From Agelas oroides (Eukaryota; Porifera; Demospongiae; Agelasida; Agelasidae): a DNA stretch of 64,000 nucleotides. The notes below the pieces were generated by a model that saw only the letters and a list, made by a program, of their open reading frames with translations, made no database searches and was not told where the DNA came from. The translations under genes were made by a program, and so were the position numbers. Every line of letters begins with the position of its first letter. Within the stretch, counting starts at the first letter, position 1. The stretch spans positions 7,239,120 through 7,303,119 of the forward strand of contig OX422200.1 in NCBI GenBank assembly GCA_949130485.1, given 5' to 3'. This document shows, piece by piece, positions 29,446 through 42,600 of this stretch.

Positions 29446-30059
29446 TCCTTTACACCCGATGCGCATGCGCACAATAAACACGTGATTACGAGAGAAGCAA
29501 GATAAAAAATGGCGATTTTGTACTATGTTGATTCATTGCGTTATATCTTGTGAACTAGCAGAGTTCAACAATTGGTAGTTAGGCTTAGTTAGGTTGAAAA
29601 CAAACCTGCTTTACTCGGGAAGTAGTCATACGAGTTGGCAGTGAAGTCCGAATAAGATACAGCGGTGGAAGCGCGGGTATTCACTACATATTGGAAAATG
29701 ACTGGAAATCCGTGGCAAAACTTCCAGCGAAGGTACGTTTTCACTGTTGTTTAGATGATTAGCTAGAACAAATTCGGTAGGAGCAGCAGCGCGTGGGAAA
29801 CCAGCTGTTCTGTGGCAGTACTAAGTACAACACGATCGAATGGTAAACTTCGAACGCGATTTCCGGGGAAAGTCCCTATAGGACGGCCCAGCTAATTATG
29901 CTTTATTCGACTTCCTGCGGCACATACTAACTATATACTACGTTGCCGCAGGGTGTAGAGCGCTAACCGCTCGATAGTGGCCATGACGACTATAGTCGTC
30001 ATTCGGAATTAACGTACCTATATTCATGACGACTATAGTCGTCATTCGGGTATAAAGGG
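29446..30059. mobile_element. TTAA-flanked DNA transposon with palindromic subterminal motif
   Basis: Flanked by TTAA at 29442-29445 and 30060-30063. Ends tcctttacacccga and tcgggtataaaggg are inverted. The right end carries two copies of the perfect palindrome gacgactatagtcgtc. TTAA targets are typical of piggyBac and Kolobok elements. No transposase is visible. Right-end remnants recur at about 31000-31113, 45131-45175 and 48183-48235. Confidence 0.7.
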
Positions 30060-32006
30060 TTAATATACACCTCCAGATGGTTTATGTTTACTGTTGACCT
30101 AAATGATTGCCAATGGTTGCAATGCATGTGTACACAGATACTAAATGCATTTACAATAAACAAAAGTTGGTATGCATGCAGATGTTGTTGTTGCAAATGG
30201 AGGAGCATCCTGTGATGTTGATGGTCGGATTTGGTCCACTTTGAGCAGATACTGTGGCTGGATTATTCTGGAATGTTGGACGTTGGCTGGGGCCAGAGGG
30301 GTGTCCAGTTTGCGGTTATGCGCGGCGTGGGTACGAACTGCGTGCGTGTGGAAGTCATTTCGTAACGTTCATGGTGTCACTATGTACAAAAGAGCAGAAA
30401 AAAAAAAACCCACCCATGTGAAGTATGGTATGAACTAATGATGTATGTTGACTATACGTATTTACATGATACTGTAGAGTGAAGAAATACGGTATGTGAA
30501 TTTGGAGACTTTCTTGGTGTTGAGACCTGGGCCACTCACACCAAACTATACAATAAAGGGACAGCCATCATAAATTGTGAGTTGATATGTTCGTTCCCAA
30601 CTGCTCTGGATAATCTCCCCATCACTTATCTATTTACAAAAGAGCAAACATACCACCCATGTGAGGTACGGTATGAACTATTGTGTAAACAAAACAAAAG
30701 GATGAGGAACAAACTAGTAAGCACATACACAAAATATTAAGTTTATATGTGACTATCCTGCTATGGATGGTCCAGGGGGGGGGGCACTTAGCTAATGGCA
30801 TGTCATACCATCTTACAACAACTAAGACATAAAAATATGTGAAGGCTCCACTAGTTTTATACATACCTGTTCCATGCGCTCCAGGTGTTGCTCTACCGAG
30901 CTCCCACCAAGATCTTTAGATGTGGCAACAAAGGAAGTCCTAAATCTTAACCTGCTCTGGACCTCCCCCATCCCTTTCCCCTGGGTATGAGGCTAAATAA
31001 CTACATACTACATAGCCGCGAAGTAGATAGGCACTGGTTGCTCGACGGTGACCATGACAACTATAGTCGTCATTCGTAATTAGCACACCTATTTCCATGA
31101 CGATTATACGTCATTCGGGTAACTACCAAGTATCCATGATGCAGTTTGATAACGTACAGATAACACTCTCTTCAGTTTGCCCTGCACCTCCCACTGGAAT
31201 GGGATGTAACTGTGAGTGGTATTCTTTTAAATAGACTTTTGATTTGATTTTTCATTCCAGTTGCCTGCCCTTACGGTTAGAGTCCAGCCATGCCATTTTC
31301 ATAACGCTTTTCAAATTCACTTCTAAAACCTGTTTCATTTGGAGCTTGTGCTCTAGTTGCTGAATCTTTCATGGTTTTTGCATTAGAAGTGCATTACGAA
31401 ATTATGGTGCTGATATAGCAGTACACTGTGCTTTGCTGCCATGTCAAACATGAAGAACACAACAAATATTATTACATTACATACAAGCACTGAAAACCCA
31501 ACTCTTTCCTTCATCAAAATTACTTGCAACTAATGGAAAAGATAGTGATGTACCTCAAAATACGACCTTTGCAGTTGCTTCATTTTGATGAATGGGCACC
31601 CACCATAGTCACCTGACTGTGATTTCTGTTGTGTAGCACATATACATCCAAAAGAACAAGTTTGTGGGTGCTTCTAGGGATGTAACTGTGATTGGTGTTC
31701 CTTGCAATAATAGAAGATGCAAAACTCGTTTTCATATCCACATCAACCTTGGGTGCCTTCTGTACCAAGCCTGTGGGGGAATGGCCCATGGGGTGGTTTT
31801 TCTTGGCAACAGAAGAATGGTGTTGAACAGCTGTAAAACAGACTTTCACGTGATGTGGTAAGTATCCATCTCTTGTAGTTCAACAACTTTGTTATCTCTA
31901 AATCTTTAATTACTTGCTGGGAGTTCCCACTTACTTTCTGGGATGCCCCACTCGGGCCTGCACGGCTATTACCTACTGCTATTCTAGCCTTTTCTGCATC
32001 TACACG

Positions 32007-32212
32007 TTTTTTTTCAGCTACTACCCTTCCTCCTTCAGTGGTGGCTGTGAGTGATTCAGCAGGTTGTAGGCAAAGTTTCTAACTTGGTAGAGAAAAACGT
32101 AAGACTTCGTTTTTTTCAGCTACTACCCTTCCTCCTTCAGTGGTGGCTGTGAGTGATTCAGCAGGTTGTAGGCAAAGTTTCTAACTTGGTAGAGAAAAAC
32201 GTAAGACTTTAA
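32007..32212 (+). repeat. 102-bp tandem duplication
   Basis: The block from tttcagctactacccttcct to gagaaaaacgtaagactt occurs twice in a row, nearly identical, with starts about 32015 and 32117. It is part of a mosaic module (minus strand DHEERGRVAAEK region). Confidence 0.85.
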
Positions 32213-33689
32213 ATTCCACTATGCAAGTATGCATCTAAGTTGCTTTCTCTTGCCACCAGGCAAGAGAAAATATCTTCTTTTGGGTATCTCGTTTGCCCCC
32301 AGCTCTTCCTCAATAGCCTAAAGGTCTATACTGCAGTTACATGTGGAATAGGCCATACCTACCATCTTACAGTATTTTGACCACAGAGGGACCTGCTGCC
32401 AGTTGAAATGGACCTGCAGCCGGTGATGCCCAAGGTGATGCTTTGGAATTTTCGCTTCACCCTCTGGGCTTTGTCGTCTGCCAGTTTCTAATTGTAGGAA
32501 TCTCTTTGTTTCCTCCTACCCAGACCATCTGATGGGCTGGCTGGCTTGATAGACTAAGGGTTAGCTGGAGCTTGAGAGACAGTTCCAAGGTGAAAGTAAT
32601 TTGCATGATTAGTTTCACCTTGGAACGGTCTCTCAAGCTCAAGCTGATTTGATGTCGCTGTGTGAACAGTAAAGCATGAACTGCAGACATACATTAACTG
32701 TACTATCAATAAGACCATGTGGTACTTTTGGTTTGGACTAGCATTCTCTGTAGCTTTATGCAGTACCAATAGTCCCTAGTAACATACCTCATTCATTCTT
32801 CTCATGGAGCTGCTCCCAATTTTTGTAGCATTTGAAGCTAGTTGTCATTTGGGTAAGTTAGTTGAGAGTGCCTTCGACGACTCTGAAGTGCTACCTTTTT
32901 TCTTCTTTGTTGTGTTGCCGAAACGAATAATCCACTACAACGGCAAACACTTCAAAAACTCCACTCTAACTTGCACCTCGAAAAACACCTTCACTCAACA
33001 ACTGGCAACTGGAAAGCCTATTTCCGTGAAAGTGGACTTATACCAGGCTAATTATTCACGGCCCAATTGCATGCCGCAGTGTTAACGTGACTGGTGTTGT
33101 CAAGGTCGAGGAATTATGTACTTAGTCCCCACTCCCACCTCCACTTTCTGGGGACCCAATGTCTCAATATTTTAGGTCCCCCTTATGAGAATAGCTCCCC
33201 CTTACCATGATGAGTCTAGTTATCTATTTATGAAAAATTTAATGATGAGCAGAATCTTACCAGTCCTATAAGTAAAATCAGCTGCAACAACACCTTCACC
33301 GAACACCGTACTTCACTAACTCAATGCCTTCACCGAGCACCGCACTTCACTAACTCAACAATGCCTTCACCGAACACTGTACTTCACTAACTCAACTACG
33401 GGCAACTGGAAAGCCTATTTCCGTGAGACAAACTTCTTAAAAATAATTATGAGAAGTATTAACGGTGATACCAACTATGTTCTTTGCACCAATGTGTGAT
33501 TCCTCTACGTGTCTTCATTGTATGTGTACGTTGAGGATCTATCGGTGGATGTACACCTGTAATTTTTGTCTGAAGAGATGCTGGACTTTGAGCTCCCTGA
33601 GTTCTTAGCTGTGTAAGATCATTTATGAGCTGTGTATTTGATTTTGTAGTTCTTTAACATCACCATGAATTTTTGCTAAATCTTTTAAC

Positions 33690-33840
33690 TACTTGCTGGG
33701 ATGCCCCACTTACTTGCTGGGATCCCCCACTTACTTGCTGGGATGCCCCACATACTTGCTGGGATGCCCCACTTACTTGCTTGGAGACCCCACATACTTG
33801 CTTGGAGACCCCACATACTTGCTTTGATGCCCCACTCGGG
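33690..33840 (-). repeat. 24-bp coding-like repeat (GASQQVSG), about 6-7 copies
   Basis: On the minus strand the 8-residue unit GASQQVSG/GVSKQVCG repeats in one frame after SSHAGPS. Shorter versions lie at 34345-34400, 41830-42070 and 44765-44830, flanked by coiled-coil sequence on both sides (AEKARIAVGGSHAGPSGAS before, KVIKDLEIAIIKIEGDVKEL after in the 34.3 kb copy). Confidence 0.75.
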
Positions 33841-34284
33841 CCTGCATGGCTGCTTCTGCATCTACTCTTAGTTTTCCTGTGTGACTGGCACCTTGTCAAG
33901 GTGTTCTCGTGCTATTTGTGTTCCAGGTCTTGGCTGGCGTGCTTCCTTGGGGCTCGTCCTCTTCCCACCCCCTCTTCACTGGTGTGCAGCTTAGATTTGA
34001 AATGTATAGCTGTCTCTTCTCTACAGTTGTGCTCCAGTAAAGTATGTTTACTGCAACCCTGGTGTCCCGTCTTGGCTGGCGTGCTTCCTTGGGGCTCATC
34101 CTCTTCCCGCCTCCTCTTCACTGGTGTGTTGCTTAGATTTGAAATGTACAGTTGTACTCAAGTAAAGTATGTTCACTGCAAACCCTGGGGGTCTTGGCTG
34201 GCGTGCTTCCTTGGGGCTCATCCTCTTTCCGCCGCCTCTTCACTGGTGTGCGGCTTAGAATTAAGCTTATTTTTGAGCTGTGTG

Positions 34285-34520
34285 TTTTGACTTTCTAGCT
34301 CTTTAACATCACCTTCAATTTTTATGATTGCTATCTCTAAATCTTTAATTACTTTCTGGGAGAGCCCTCTTACTTGCTAGGATGCCCCACTCGGGCCTGC
34401 ATGGCTACCCCCTACTGCTATTCTAGCCTTTTCTGCATTTACGTGTTGTTTTTTTTCAGCTGCTACCCTTTCCCGTTCTTCATGATCCCGCTTTGCTTCA
34501 GCATCTACTTAGTTTTCCTA
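34285..34520 (-). pseudogene. Best-preserved coiled-coil segment of the mosaic family
   Basis: Minus frame: DAEAKRDHEERERVAAEKKQ, HVNAEKARIAVGGSHAGPSG, one stop at the start of the 24-bp repeat unit, then QKVIKDLEIAIIKIEGDVKE and LESQNTQLKNK. Strong heptad repetition and high charge suggest an elongated coiled-coil protein. No enzymatic motif is seen. Confidence 0.5.
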
Positions 34521-35422
34521 TGTGACTGGCACCTTGCCAAGGTGTTCTCTACAGTTGTGCTCCAGTAGAGTAGGGAAAGTAAGTAGGGGTCGATGAATCC
34601 ACTTAGGGTTTGCAATGGCTGTATTAAAGTCCCGTACGTTGCCATCTTCTCCACTACCCTTTTTTTCCCCTCTTCTAGGACACTTTCATTTCATTGTTTG
34701 TCCTTTAAATGCTTAATGTATGTATCCAAGCAATTTGTCCTGTTTTAAAGATACACGCTGGATCATAACTATAACTATGGTTAGCTTTAGCTTTAACCAG
34801 TTGGGCTTTCCCTGCTGGTGCAGTTAATTCCAAGCACCTCCTCACATTTCCAATCCCTTACAGGGTTCGTTGGTCATGTGCTCATTTTTTTCAGCTACTA
34901 CCCTTCCCCGTTCTTCATGATCCCTCTTTGTTTCTACATATACTCTTAGTTTTTCCCTTTCTATACTGATTAAACACCAAGCAAGATGCCTAGTGATGGT
35001 GATGTGTTTGGTTCAGCGTATTGATAGCTGGTGTCCCTGTCTCTAATACCACCATGAGAGGAAGGTGTACATGGAGAGCAACATGTGGATGCCTGTCAGC
35101 TACAACCAATGCATGAGAGAACTGGTATAAGGAGAGTAAATCAGCACAAACAGGGTTCGTTGGTCATGTGCTCATTTTTTTCAGCTACTACCCTTCCCCG
35201 TTCTTCATGATCCCTCTTGGTTTCTGGATATGCTCTTAGTTTTTCTAAGAGTAATTAACTGGGCAGTGGCAATCCCTAGTTACCATGGTGTACTGGTAAC
35301 AGCTGGTGGTGGTGGTGTGTAAGGTGTAAAGGGAGGAAATTGCAACTGGCTTGTTGGTTGTGTGATGGGGCTGACTAGCAGCACATCATATCGATGTTAG
35401 GCAGGGTAATGTAGAAACTTAC

Positions 35423-35960
35423 CTGCTGCTCATTCTCGTCTTGATGTATTCCTCCAGGCACTCAATTCCCCGCCTCACTTCACTGTCACTGGTACCCTAA
35501 TTACCCACTTCTGACTCTCTTGTTAATGTAACCAAGAACGTTACCAATCCCGTCCTTCACGATGCATCATTGGAAGGCTAATTTTTGGGGAAGAAATGAA
35601 TAAAGGCATGAACTGGGATAGTTTTGCACATATGCTCAACTTCTATTTACAACTTTTAAAACAGTACATTCCTTAGATCTGGTCCCTGCTTCAGCAGGTT
35701 GTAGTGTAAGGTTGCTTATGTACTTTAATCCCTAGATCACTTACAATTCCTGTTATTTTTAAATATCCTCTTTGTTGAGGTATTCCATGTGTAGTGGTGC
35801 CTGTTAGGGGTGACCCAATTGGAAACTCACTTTCTTCTGCATGAGTGGGACTGGCAGCCGGTCGAGATAGACCTGTCACCAGGTGAGACGGACCAGCTAC
35901 CAGTTGAGGAGGGCCTGCCTCCGTTATCCATGTAAACGGTATGTTCCATAAAAGGATACA
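35423..35960 (-). pseudogene. Mosaic copy: mini-exons plus YTPFTW/AGPS terminal exon
   Basis: Minus order: AGPS exon (about 35691-35950; TEAGPPQLVAGPSHLVTG then SRPAASPTHAEESEF and the common C-terminus), a diverged mini-exon (about 35508-35560, GIGNVLGYINKRVRSG), and mini-exon 35423-35496 with intact acceptor (taattag) and donor (gtaagt), reading SEVRRGIECLEEYIKTRMSS. The segment is colinear with 20.3-21.2 kb. Confidence 0.5.
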
Positions 35961-36423
35961 AAATGGATGCCAGACATGCATGTATTACGTATGCATTCCG
36001 ACACTTAAGTTGAACTGTAGCTAACAGTTTCGCTGCTTATAAGAATTAGAGTTGCTATACAGCACCAATTTCCCAGAATTTACATTCATCACAATTCAAC
36101 CATACGTCTACTTTAAACTAGGAGTTTTAGTCACACTGCCAGTAAGTCAATCATTATAAAAGCACCATTTCAGCCATGTTTGGACATTGGAAACTCACTC
36201 TTCTGAGTATTTCAGTGAATGCAGTGATACGTCTGGTCTCAAATCCTTGAACACTGCAGACTTTACATAAACGTAGACTGCCACCACTCTTATCAATAGT
36301 ATGGTGTAGTAATCAGTACCATCGCTCCATTCTCTCCAACGTTATCAAACCATTGTCAGTCAATGGAACAGACTGAAATTGGTCTACTATCAACTAGACA
36401 GTAGCACTGAGCTGGTTCACAGT

Positions 36424-36662
36424 TCAACACCTGACTAAGTGTGGTTTATAATGGCATAAGAGAGCTGAATTGTAATCCATACATGCTTTACACACTAACC
36501 CTGTATCAATGCATGTCCAGGTAGCCCCAACTGCTGCTGCTTTAAGCATAAATCTTCTTGGTCTATTCGTGACTGGTTGAATACCGTTTTTGCAGCGGTT
36601 CATATGATAGCAACTGGCCAACTCATGACTGGTAAACAATTTACCACATTGGAAGCACATGA
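36424..36662 (-). pseudogene. Cys/His-rich ORF, finger-like, unrecognised
   Basis: Minus frame MCFQCGKLFTSHELASCYHM then NRCKNGIQPVTNRP, and later TWTCIDTGLVCKACMDYNS. The spacing CxxC...H...C resembles a treble-clef or C2H2-like zinc site, with a second CxxC 40 residues on. The frame runs upstream into the 68-bp satellite, so its true start is not known. Confidence 0.35.
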
Positions 36663-36699
36663 CAGAGTGAAAGACTCTGTATGTAGTTAAAATTAACAG

Positions 36700-38085
36700 A
36701 CTCCCTGTGTGGAGTGAGACAGAATTCTGAAAGTTATGATAAGTTTTCATCTTCTAAAACATTAACATAACTGACTCCCTGTGGGGAGAGAAACTTCTTA
36801 AAATTGAGAAGTTTTCATCCTCTAAAACATTAACATGACTCCCTGTGTGGAGTGAGACAGAATTCTGAAAGTTATGATAAGTTTTCATCTTCTAAAACAT
36901 TAACATAACTGACTCCCTGTGGGGAGAGAAACTTCTTAAAATTGAGAAGTTTTCATCCTCTAAAACATTAACATGACTCCCTGTGTGGAGTGAGACAAAC
37001 TTCTGAAAATTGAGAAGTTTTCATCTTCTAAAACATTAACATGACTCCCTGTGTGGAGTGAGTCAAACTTCTTAAAATTATGAGAAGTTTTCATCTTCTA
37101 AAACAGTAACGTGGACTCCCTGTGTGGAGTGAGATAAACTTCTTAAAAGTATGAGAAGTTTTCATCTTCTAAAACATTAACATGACTCCCTGTGTGGAGT
37201 GAGTCAAACTTCTTAAAATTATGAGAAGTTTTCATCTTCTAAAACAGTAACGTGACTCCCTGTGTGGAGTGAGATAAACTTCTTAAAAGTATGAGAAGTT
37301 TTCATCTTCTAAAACATTAACATGACTCCCTGTGGGGAGTGAGTCAAACTTCTTAAAATTATGAGAAGTTTTCATCTTCTAAAACAGTAACGTGACTCCC
37401 TGTGTGGAGTGAGATAAACTTCTTAAAAGTATGAGAAGTTTTCATCTTCTAAAACATTAACATGACTCCCTGTGTGGAGTGAGTCAAACTTCTTAAAATT
37501 ATGTGAAGTTTTCATCTTCTAAAACATTAACATGACTCCCTGTGTGGAGTGAGACAAACTTCTTAAAATTATGAGAAGTTTTCATCTTCTAAAAATTGAG
37601 AAGTTTTCATCTTCTAAAACATTAGCATGACTCCCTGTGTGGAGTGAGACAAACTTCTTAAAATTATGAGAAGTTTTCGTCTTCTAAAACATTAACGTGA
37701 CTCCCTGTGTGGGGTGAGACAAATTTCTTAAAATTATGTGAAGTTTTCATCTTCTAAAACATTAACATGACTCTCTGTGTGGAGTGAGACAAACTTCTTA
37801 AAATTATGAGAAGTTTTCGTCTTCTAAAACATTAACGTGACTCCCTGTGTGGGGTGAGACAAATTTCTTAAAACTATGTGAAGTTTTCATCTTCTAAAAC
37901 ATTGACATGACTCCCTGTGTGGAGTGAGACAAACTTCTTAAAATTATGAAGTTTTCATCTTCTAAAACAGTAACATGACTCCCTGTGTGGAGTGAGTCAG
38001 ACTTCTTAAAATTGTGAAGTTTTCATCTTCTAAAACATTAACACGACTCCCTGTGTGGAGTGAGACAAACTTGAGAAGTTTTCAT
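36700..38085. repeat. 68-bp satellite array, about 20 copies
   Basis: Same unit as 25010-26017. Here a two-unit pattern (gagtcaaacttc...aaaacagtaacgtg alternating with gagataaacttc...acattaacatg) repeats at 37030-37480, so part of the array grew as dimers. Confidence 0.9.
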
Positions 38086-38684
38086 GGTGTCTCAATGTCT
38101 GTCTCATGTCTATTACCCAATATCTCAATGTCTCAATGCATGCCTATTATGCTCAAAAGCTAGCATAATTTGGGGATGTATTGGCATAAGTAGATCATGC
38201 CAGTATTAAAAAATCTACACTAGTTCTGCTATTAGCAGTCATGTGCAGGTACGAGTTTTGCCCTATGCTTGCTTCTTGCACTCTTGCGTGCATAGCGAGT
38301 AGATGCAGCTGTTTTTTAACTGGCACTGCATGCAACATACACAGTTGCTGACATGCTAGCGTAATTTTGCTGAAATGCGTTCTCACTGTAATTATTACTG
38401 TTTTATGCTGGCACAATTTCTTAACTACCAAGTATCCAGGATGCAGTTTGACACAGCATGCAGGTAACACTCTCTTCAGTTTGCCCTGCAGCTGGAGTTT
38501 CCTCCCACCGGAATGGGATGTAACTGTGATTGGTGTTCCTTGTAATAAAAGACTTTCGATTTTCACTCGTTTGCCATTAACTTTTCCTTTTTTCCCACGT
38601 TCCCAAGGTGTCCTTGGCGATTTTCACTCGTATGTTTTAAGATCAATCTTGTGCTCTAGTTGCTGAATCTTTCATGGTTTTTGC

Positions 38685-38900
38685 TTAAAACTGCATACCT
38701 CTTTCATGCGTTGCAGGTGTTGCTCTACCGAGCTCCCCCCATAGTGCCTTGAGCCTGCGACAAACTCTACGGAATTTATACTGGGTCTGGACTTCCCCCA
38801 TCTCTTTCCCTAGAGTTTTTAACAGCTCTTGGGGGGGGGGGGAAGGTTGGTCGCTATTCTCTCCCACCTCCACTTTCTGGGGACCCAATGTCTCAATATT
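38685..38900 (-). pseudogene. Coiled-coil exon of the mosaic family (GEVQ exon)
   Basis: Minus strand: ELLKTLGKEMGEVQTQYKFR and RVCRRLKAL, then after one shift SSVEQHLQRMKE before a gtatgc donor. Related copies lie at 30885-30985 (GEVQSRLRFRTSFVATSKDL, SSVEQHLERMEQ, donor gtatg) and 41290-41400 (MGEVQRRLKVWMEFITGSR). Confidence 0.45.
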
Positions 38901-39699
38901 TGAGGTCCCCCTTGTGAGAATAGCTCCCCTCCCCCCTTACCATGTTGAGTCTAGTTATCTTACTTTGCATCTTCAACACTTCCACGACAACTTCCACAAC
39001 AACTTCCCATAACTTCCCATAACAACTGTTTTAAAGGTACACGCTGGATCGTAACTATAACTATGGTTAGCTTTAGCTTTAACCAGTGGGGCTTTCCCCG
39101 CTGGTGCAGTTAATTCCAGCACCTCCTCACATTTCCAATCCCTTACAGGGTTCGTTGGTCATGTGCTCATTTTTTTCAGCTGCTACCCTTCCCCGTTCTT
39201 CATGATCCCTCTTGGTTTCTGGATATGCTCTTAGTTTTTCTAAGAGTAATTAACTGGGCGGTGCCAATCCCTAGTTGCCATGGTGTACTGGTAACAGCTG
39301 GTGGCAGTGGTGTGTAAGGTGTAAAGGGAGGAAATTGCAACTGGCTTGTTGGTTATGTGATGTGGCTGACTAGCACATCATATCGATGTTAGGCAGGTAA
39401 TGTAGAAACTTACTAAGAGTAATTAACTGGGCAGTGGCAAGCTGGTGGCGGTGGTGTGTAAGGTGTAAAGGGAGGAAATTGCAACTGGCTTGTTGGTTGT
39501 GTGATGTGGCTGACTAGCACATCATATCTCCATTGCAGTGACATTTCTCTTGCATATGAATGTGGCATGAATTATGATAATATAGGAGTGTGAGCAAAGA
39601 AATAGGAGGTGAAAATGTGTAGCCAATTGGACTGTAATTATACATAAGTGCAAGAAAAAATATAGAATATGGCGACTGTACTGATCATACAGCTGTGTG

Positions 39700-42600
39700 T
39701 TTCGGTCTGATTATGAGGGCTGCCACCGAGTGAGACGAACCAGCTGCCAGTTGAGAAGAGCCTGCCACCGACCCTGGTGTCCAGGTGAAAGGAGTGTATG
39801 TTCAATAAGATACAAAAAGGGTATAATGGTCGTTAGATGCCAGACATACATGAATTACGTATGCATTCCGACACTAGTTCTGCTATTAGCAGTCGTGCAG
39901 CTATGAGTTTTGCCCTGTGCTTGCTTCTTGCACTCTTGCGTGCATAGCAAGTAGATGCAGCTGTTTTTTAACTGGCACTGCATGCAACATACACAGTTGC
40001 TGACATGCTAGCATAGTTTTGCTGAAATGCGTTCTCACTGTAATTATTACTGTTTTTATGCTGGCACGATTTCTTAACTACCAAGTATCCAGGATGCAGT
40101 TTGACACAGCATGCAGGTAACACTCTTCAGTTTGTCCTGCAGCTGGAGTTTCCTCCCACTGAAATGGGATGTAACTGTTCCTTGTAAGAAAAAAGACTTT
40201 TCATTTTCACTCGTTTGCCGTTACCTTTTTTCCCGCCTTCCCAAGGTGTCCTTGGCTATTTTCACTCGTATGTTTTCCTTCTTTGCTGTTGTGTTGTTGG
40301 GACGCAGACTACAACAGAGTGACAGCAAAATACGACAAAGCTATGAGGTGTAGGTGTAGATAGAATAATGTGCAGCCATATGTGTAGACACAAAAATACA
40401 TGAAGGCTTCTGTAGTATAAAGTACCTCTTTCATCCGGTCCCACAAAGATATATCTGGTGGGTGACAAAATTTGATTTGATTTGTACCAGGAAAGAGCTA
40501 ATGTAACATTAGCGCACAACGTTTGTTGCTTTGGAGTATGTGCAACGAAGATCCAACACATACTTAGCACTCACATAACCCTGTTGGTGTATTGTCAAGA
40601 GTATTATTATCATCATTTTATCATAGCTAGTGAAGTAAGTAGCCTGACCATTTTTCCATGCTCGCTCCTGGGAATCATACACGCAGATCACTGCACAGCT
40701 GTCCTGAATGGCAGAGTAAAAACCCTGAAGAAATTATTTTTTTTTAATTCTGAAAATGAAAAAACTTTTTGATTTGATGCATGGTGTGTGCATTTTATGT
40801 GGGGAAAAGTCCTAAAGAAAGTAATTTATTTTCTATTTGATTAGGTAAGATCACAAATAGAAGCTATGCATGGTGTTGGTGAAAAAAACCTAGAAAAGGA
40901 CCTATTGTTTTGTTTTGTGTTTACGTGATAGCTACCTTCACTAGTGCATGGAGAGCAAACCACATTCAGTTAAATCCTGTGGGTCTTGGGTGCCGTGCTT
41001 CCTTGTGGCTCATCAGCTCCCTGCCCCCTCTTCACTGGTGTTCCTGGGAAATACTGGGAATACTCTTTAGTTTATGTGCGTGAACAAGTCTTTCCTGTTC
41101 GAGGTGCCCTGGAGGTGTGGTTGAACTCGCTTATTAACTTCCTAGTTGATATTTCTTCCTAGTTTGTCCTGGACCTGGAGTTTCCTCCCACTGGAATGGG
41201 ATGTAACTGTAGCTTAATTGTAAGGTGGTGACTAAATGCGTGTCTCACGCAAAATGAATGAGAGTTGGCAGCTCAGCTACTCTATTCTCTTTTGCACCAC
41301 CGAGCTCCCACCGTAATGTCTTGATCCGGTGATGAACTCCATCCAGACTTTTAGGCGTCTCTGCACCTCCCCCATACTTTTTAAATCATATTCATTCTTG
41401 TTGACCTATGCCCTCATGGTGCCAGCACATTCGAACTCAGTGGCAAAAGGTTGAATTTTTCCAGTAGTAAGGAGTGTTCCTTTGCACAACTTCCAACTTA
41501 ACTATTTTATCTTTCAATAATTTGATTTCCTCTTTTTGTTGATGACGTCGAAATTTGAAGGAGGTGTATGTCCCACACTTGGGACACCTGTGCTGCAAGG
41601 TCCATGAAGCATGCTCTATTGCTCTGTCTCAACTGTGGTAGCAAGTGCATATCGCAGTAAATTACTCCCTTCATTGTGCAATCCTACTTTTAGGGCCTTC
41701 TGCACCAGCCTTCTCAGCACAGCTATCAATACATAAGTAATTTCCAATTTCCCTGTTAGCTGCTTTCCTCGATCATCTGCAGCAGCTGTAGCAGTGGGGC
41801 TTTCCCTGCTGGTGCAGTTAATTTACTTTCTGGGAGAGCCCACTTACTTGCTGGGATGCTCCACTCAGGCCTGCATGGCTACCCCCTACTGCTATTCTGC
41901 ATCTACGTGTTTGTTTTTTTTCAGCTGCTACCCTTCCCTGTTTTTCATGATCCCGCTGTATATGGCTGTATTAATGTTTGTGATTGCTTTAATTACTTGC
42001 TGGGAGAGCCCACCTACGTGCTTGGAGACCCCACGTACTTGCTGGAATGCCCCACTTGTTGGGATGTCTCACTCAGACCTGCATGGCTGCTTCAGCATCT
42101 ACTCTTAGTTTTCCTGTGTGACTGGCACCTTGTCAAGGTGTTGTCGTGCTATGTGTGCTCCAGTAGAGTAGGGAAAGTAAGGTAGGGGTTGATGAATCCA
42201 CTTAGGGTTTGCAATGGCTGTATTAAAGTACCGTACGTTGCCATCTTCTCCGCTACCCTTTTTTTCTCTTCTAGGGCGCTTTCATTTCATTATGTTTGTC
42301 CTAAACAATTTGTCCTATTTTACACAAATCATAACAACTACAGCAAGCGGTGTCTTGTTTAGTGTTGGTATTCCCTAGAGTTTTCAATTTACACGTACTT
42401 ACTGAGCCAGAAATGAAGCTGTTGCCTCACCTACTGGTGGCTCCGAGTCTATAATTAGAGTAGTAACGTGCACAATGAGGGGAAGGTGTACGTGGAGAGC
42501 AACTTGTGGATGCCTGTCAGCTACAACCAATGTGGCATAAGGACCAAGAGTGAATCAGCAGAAACAAGAGCCGTTTAGATGTTTATTTACTTCAGACATG

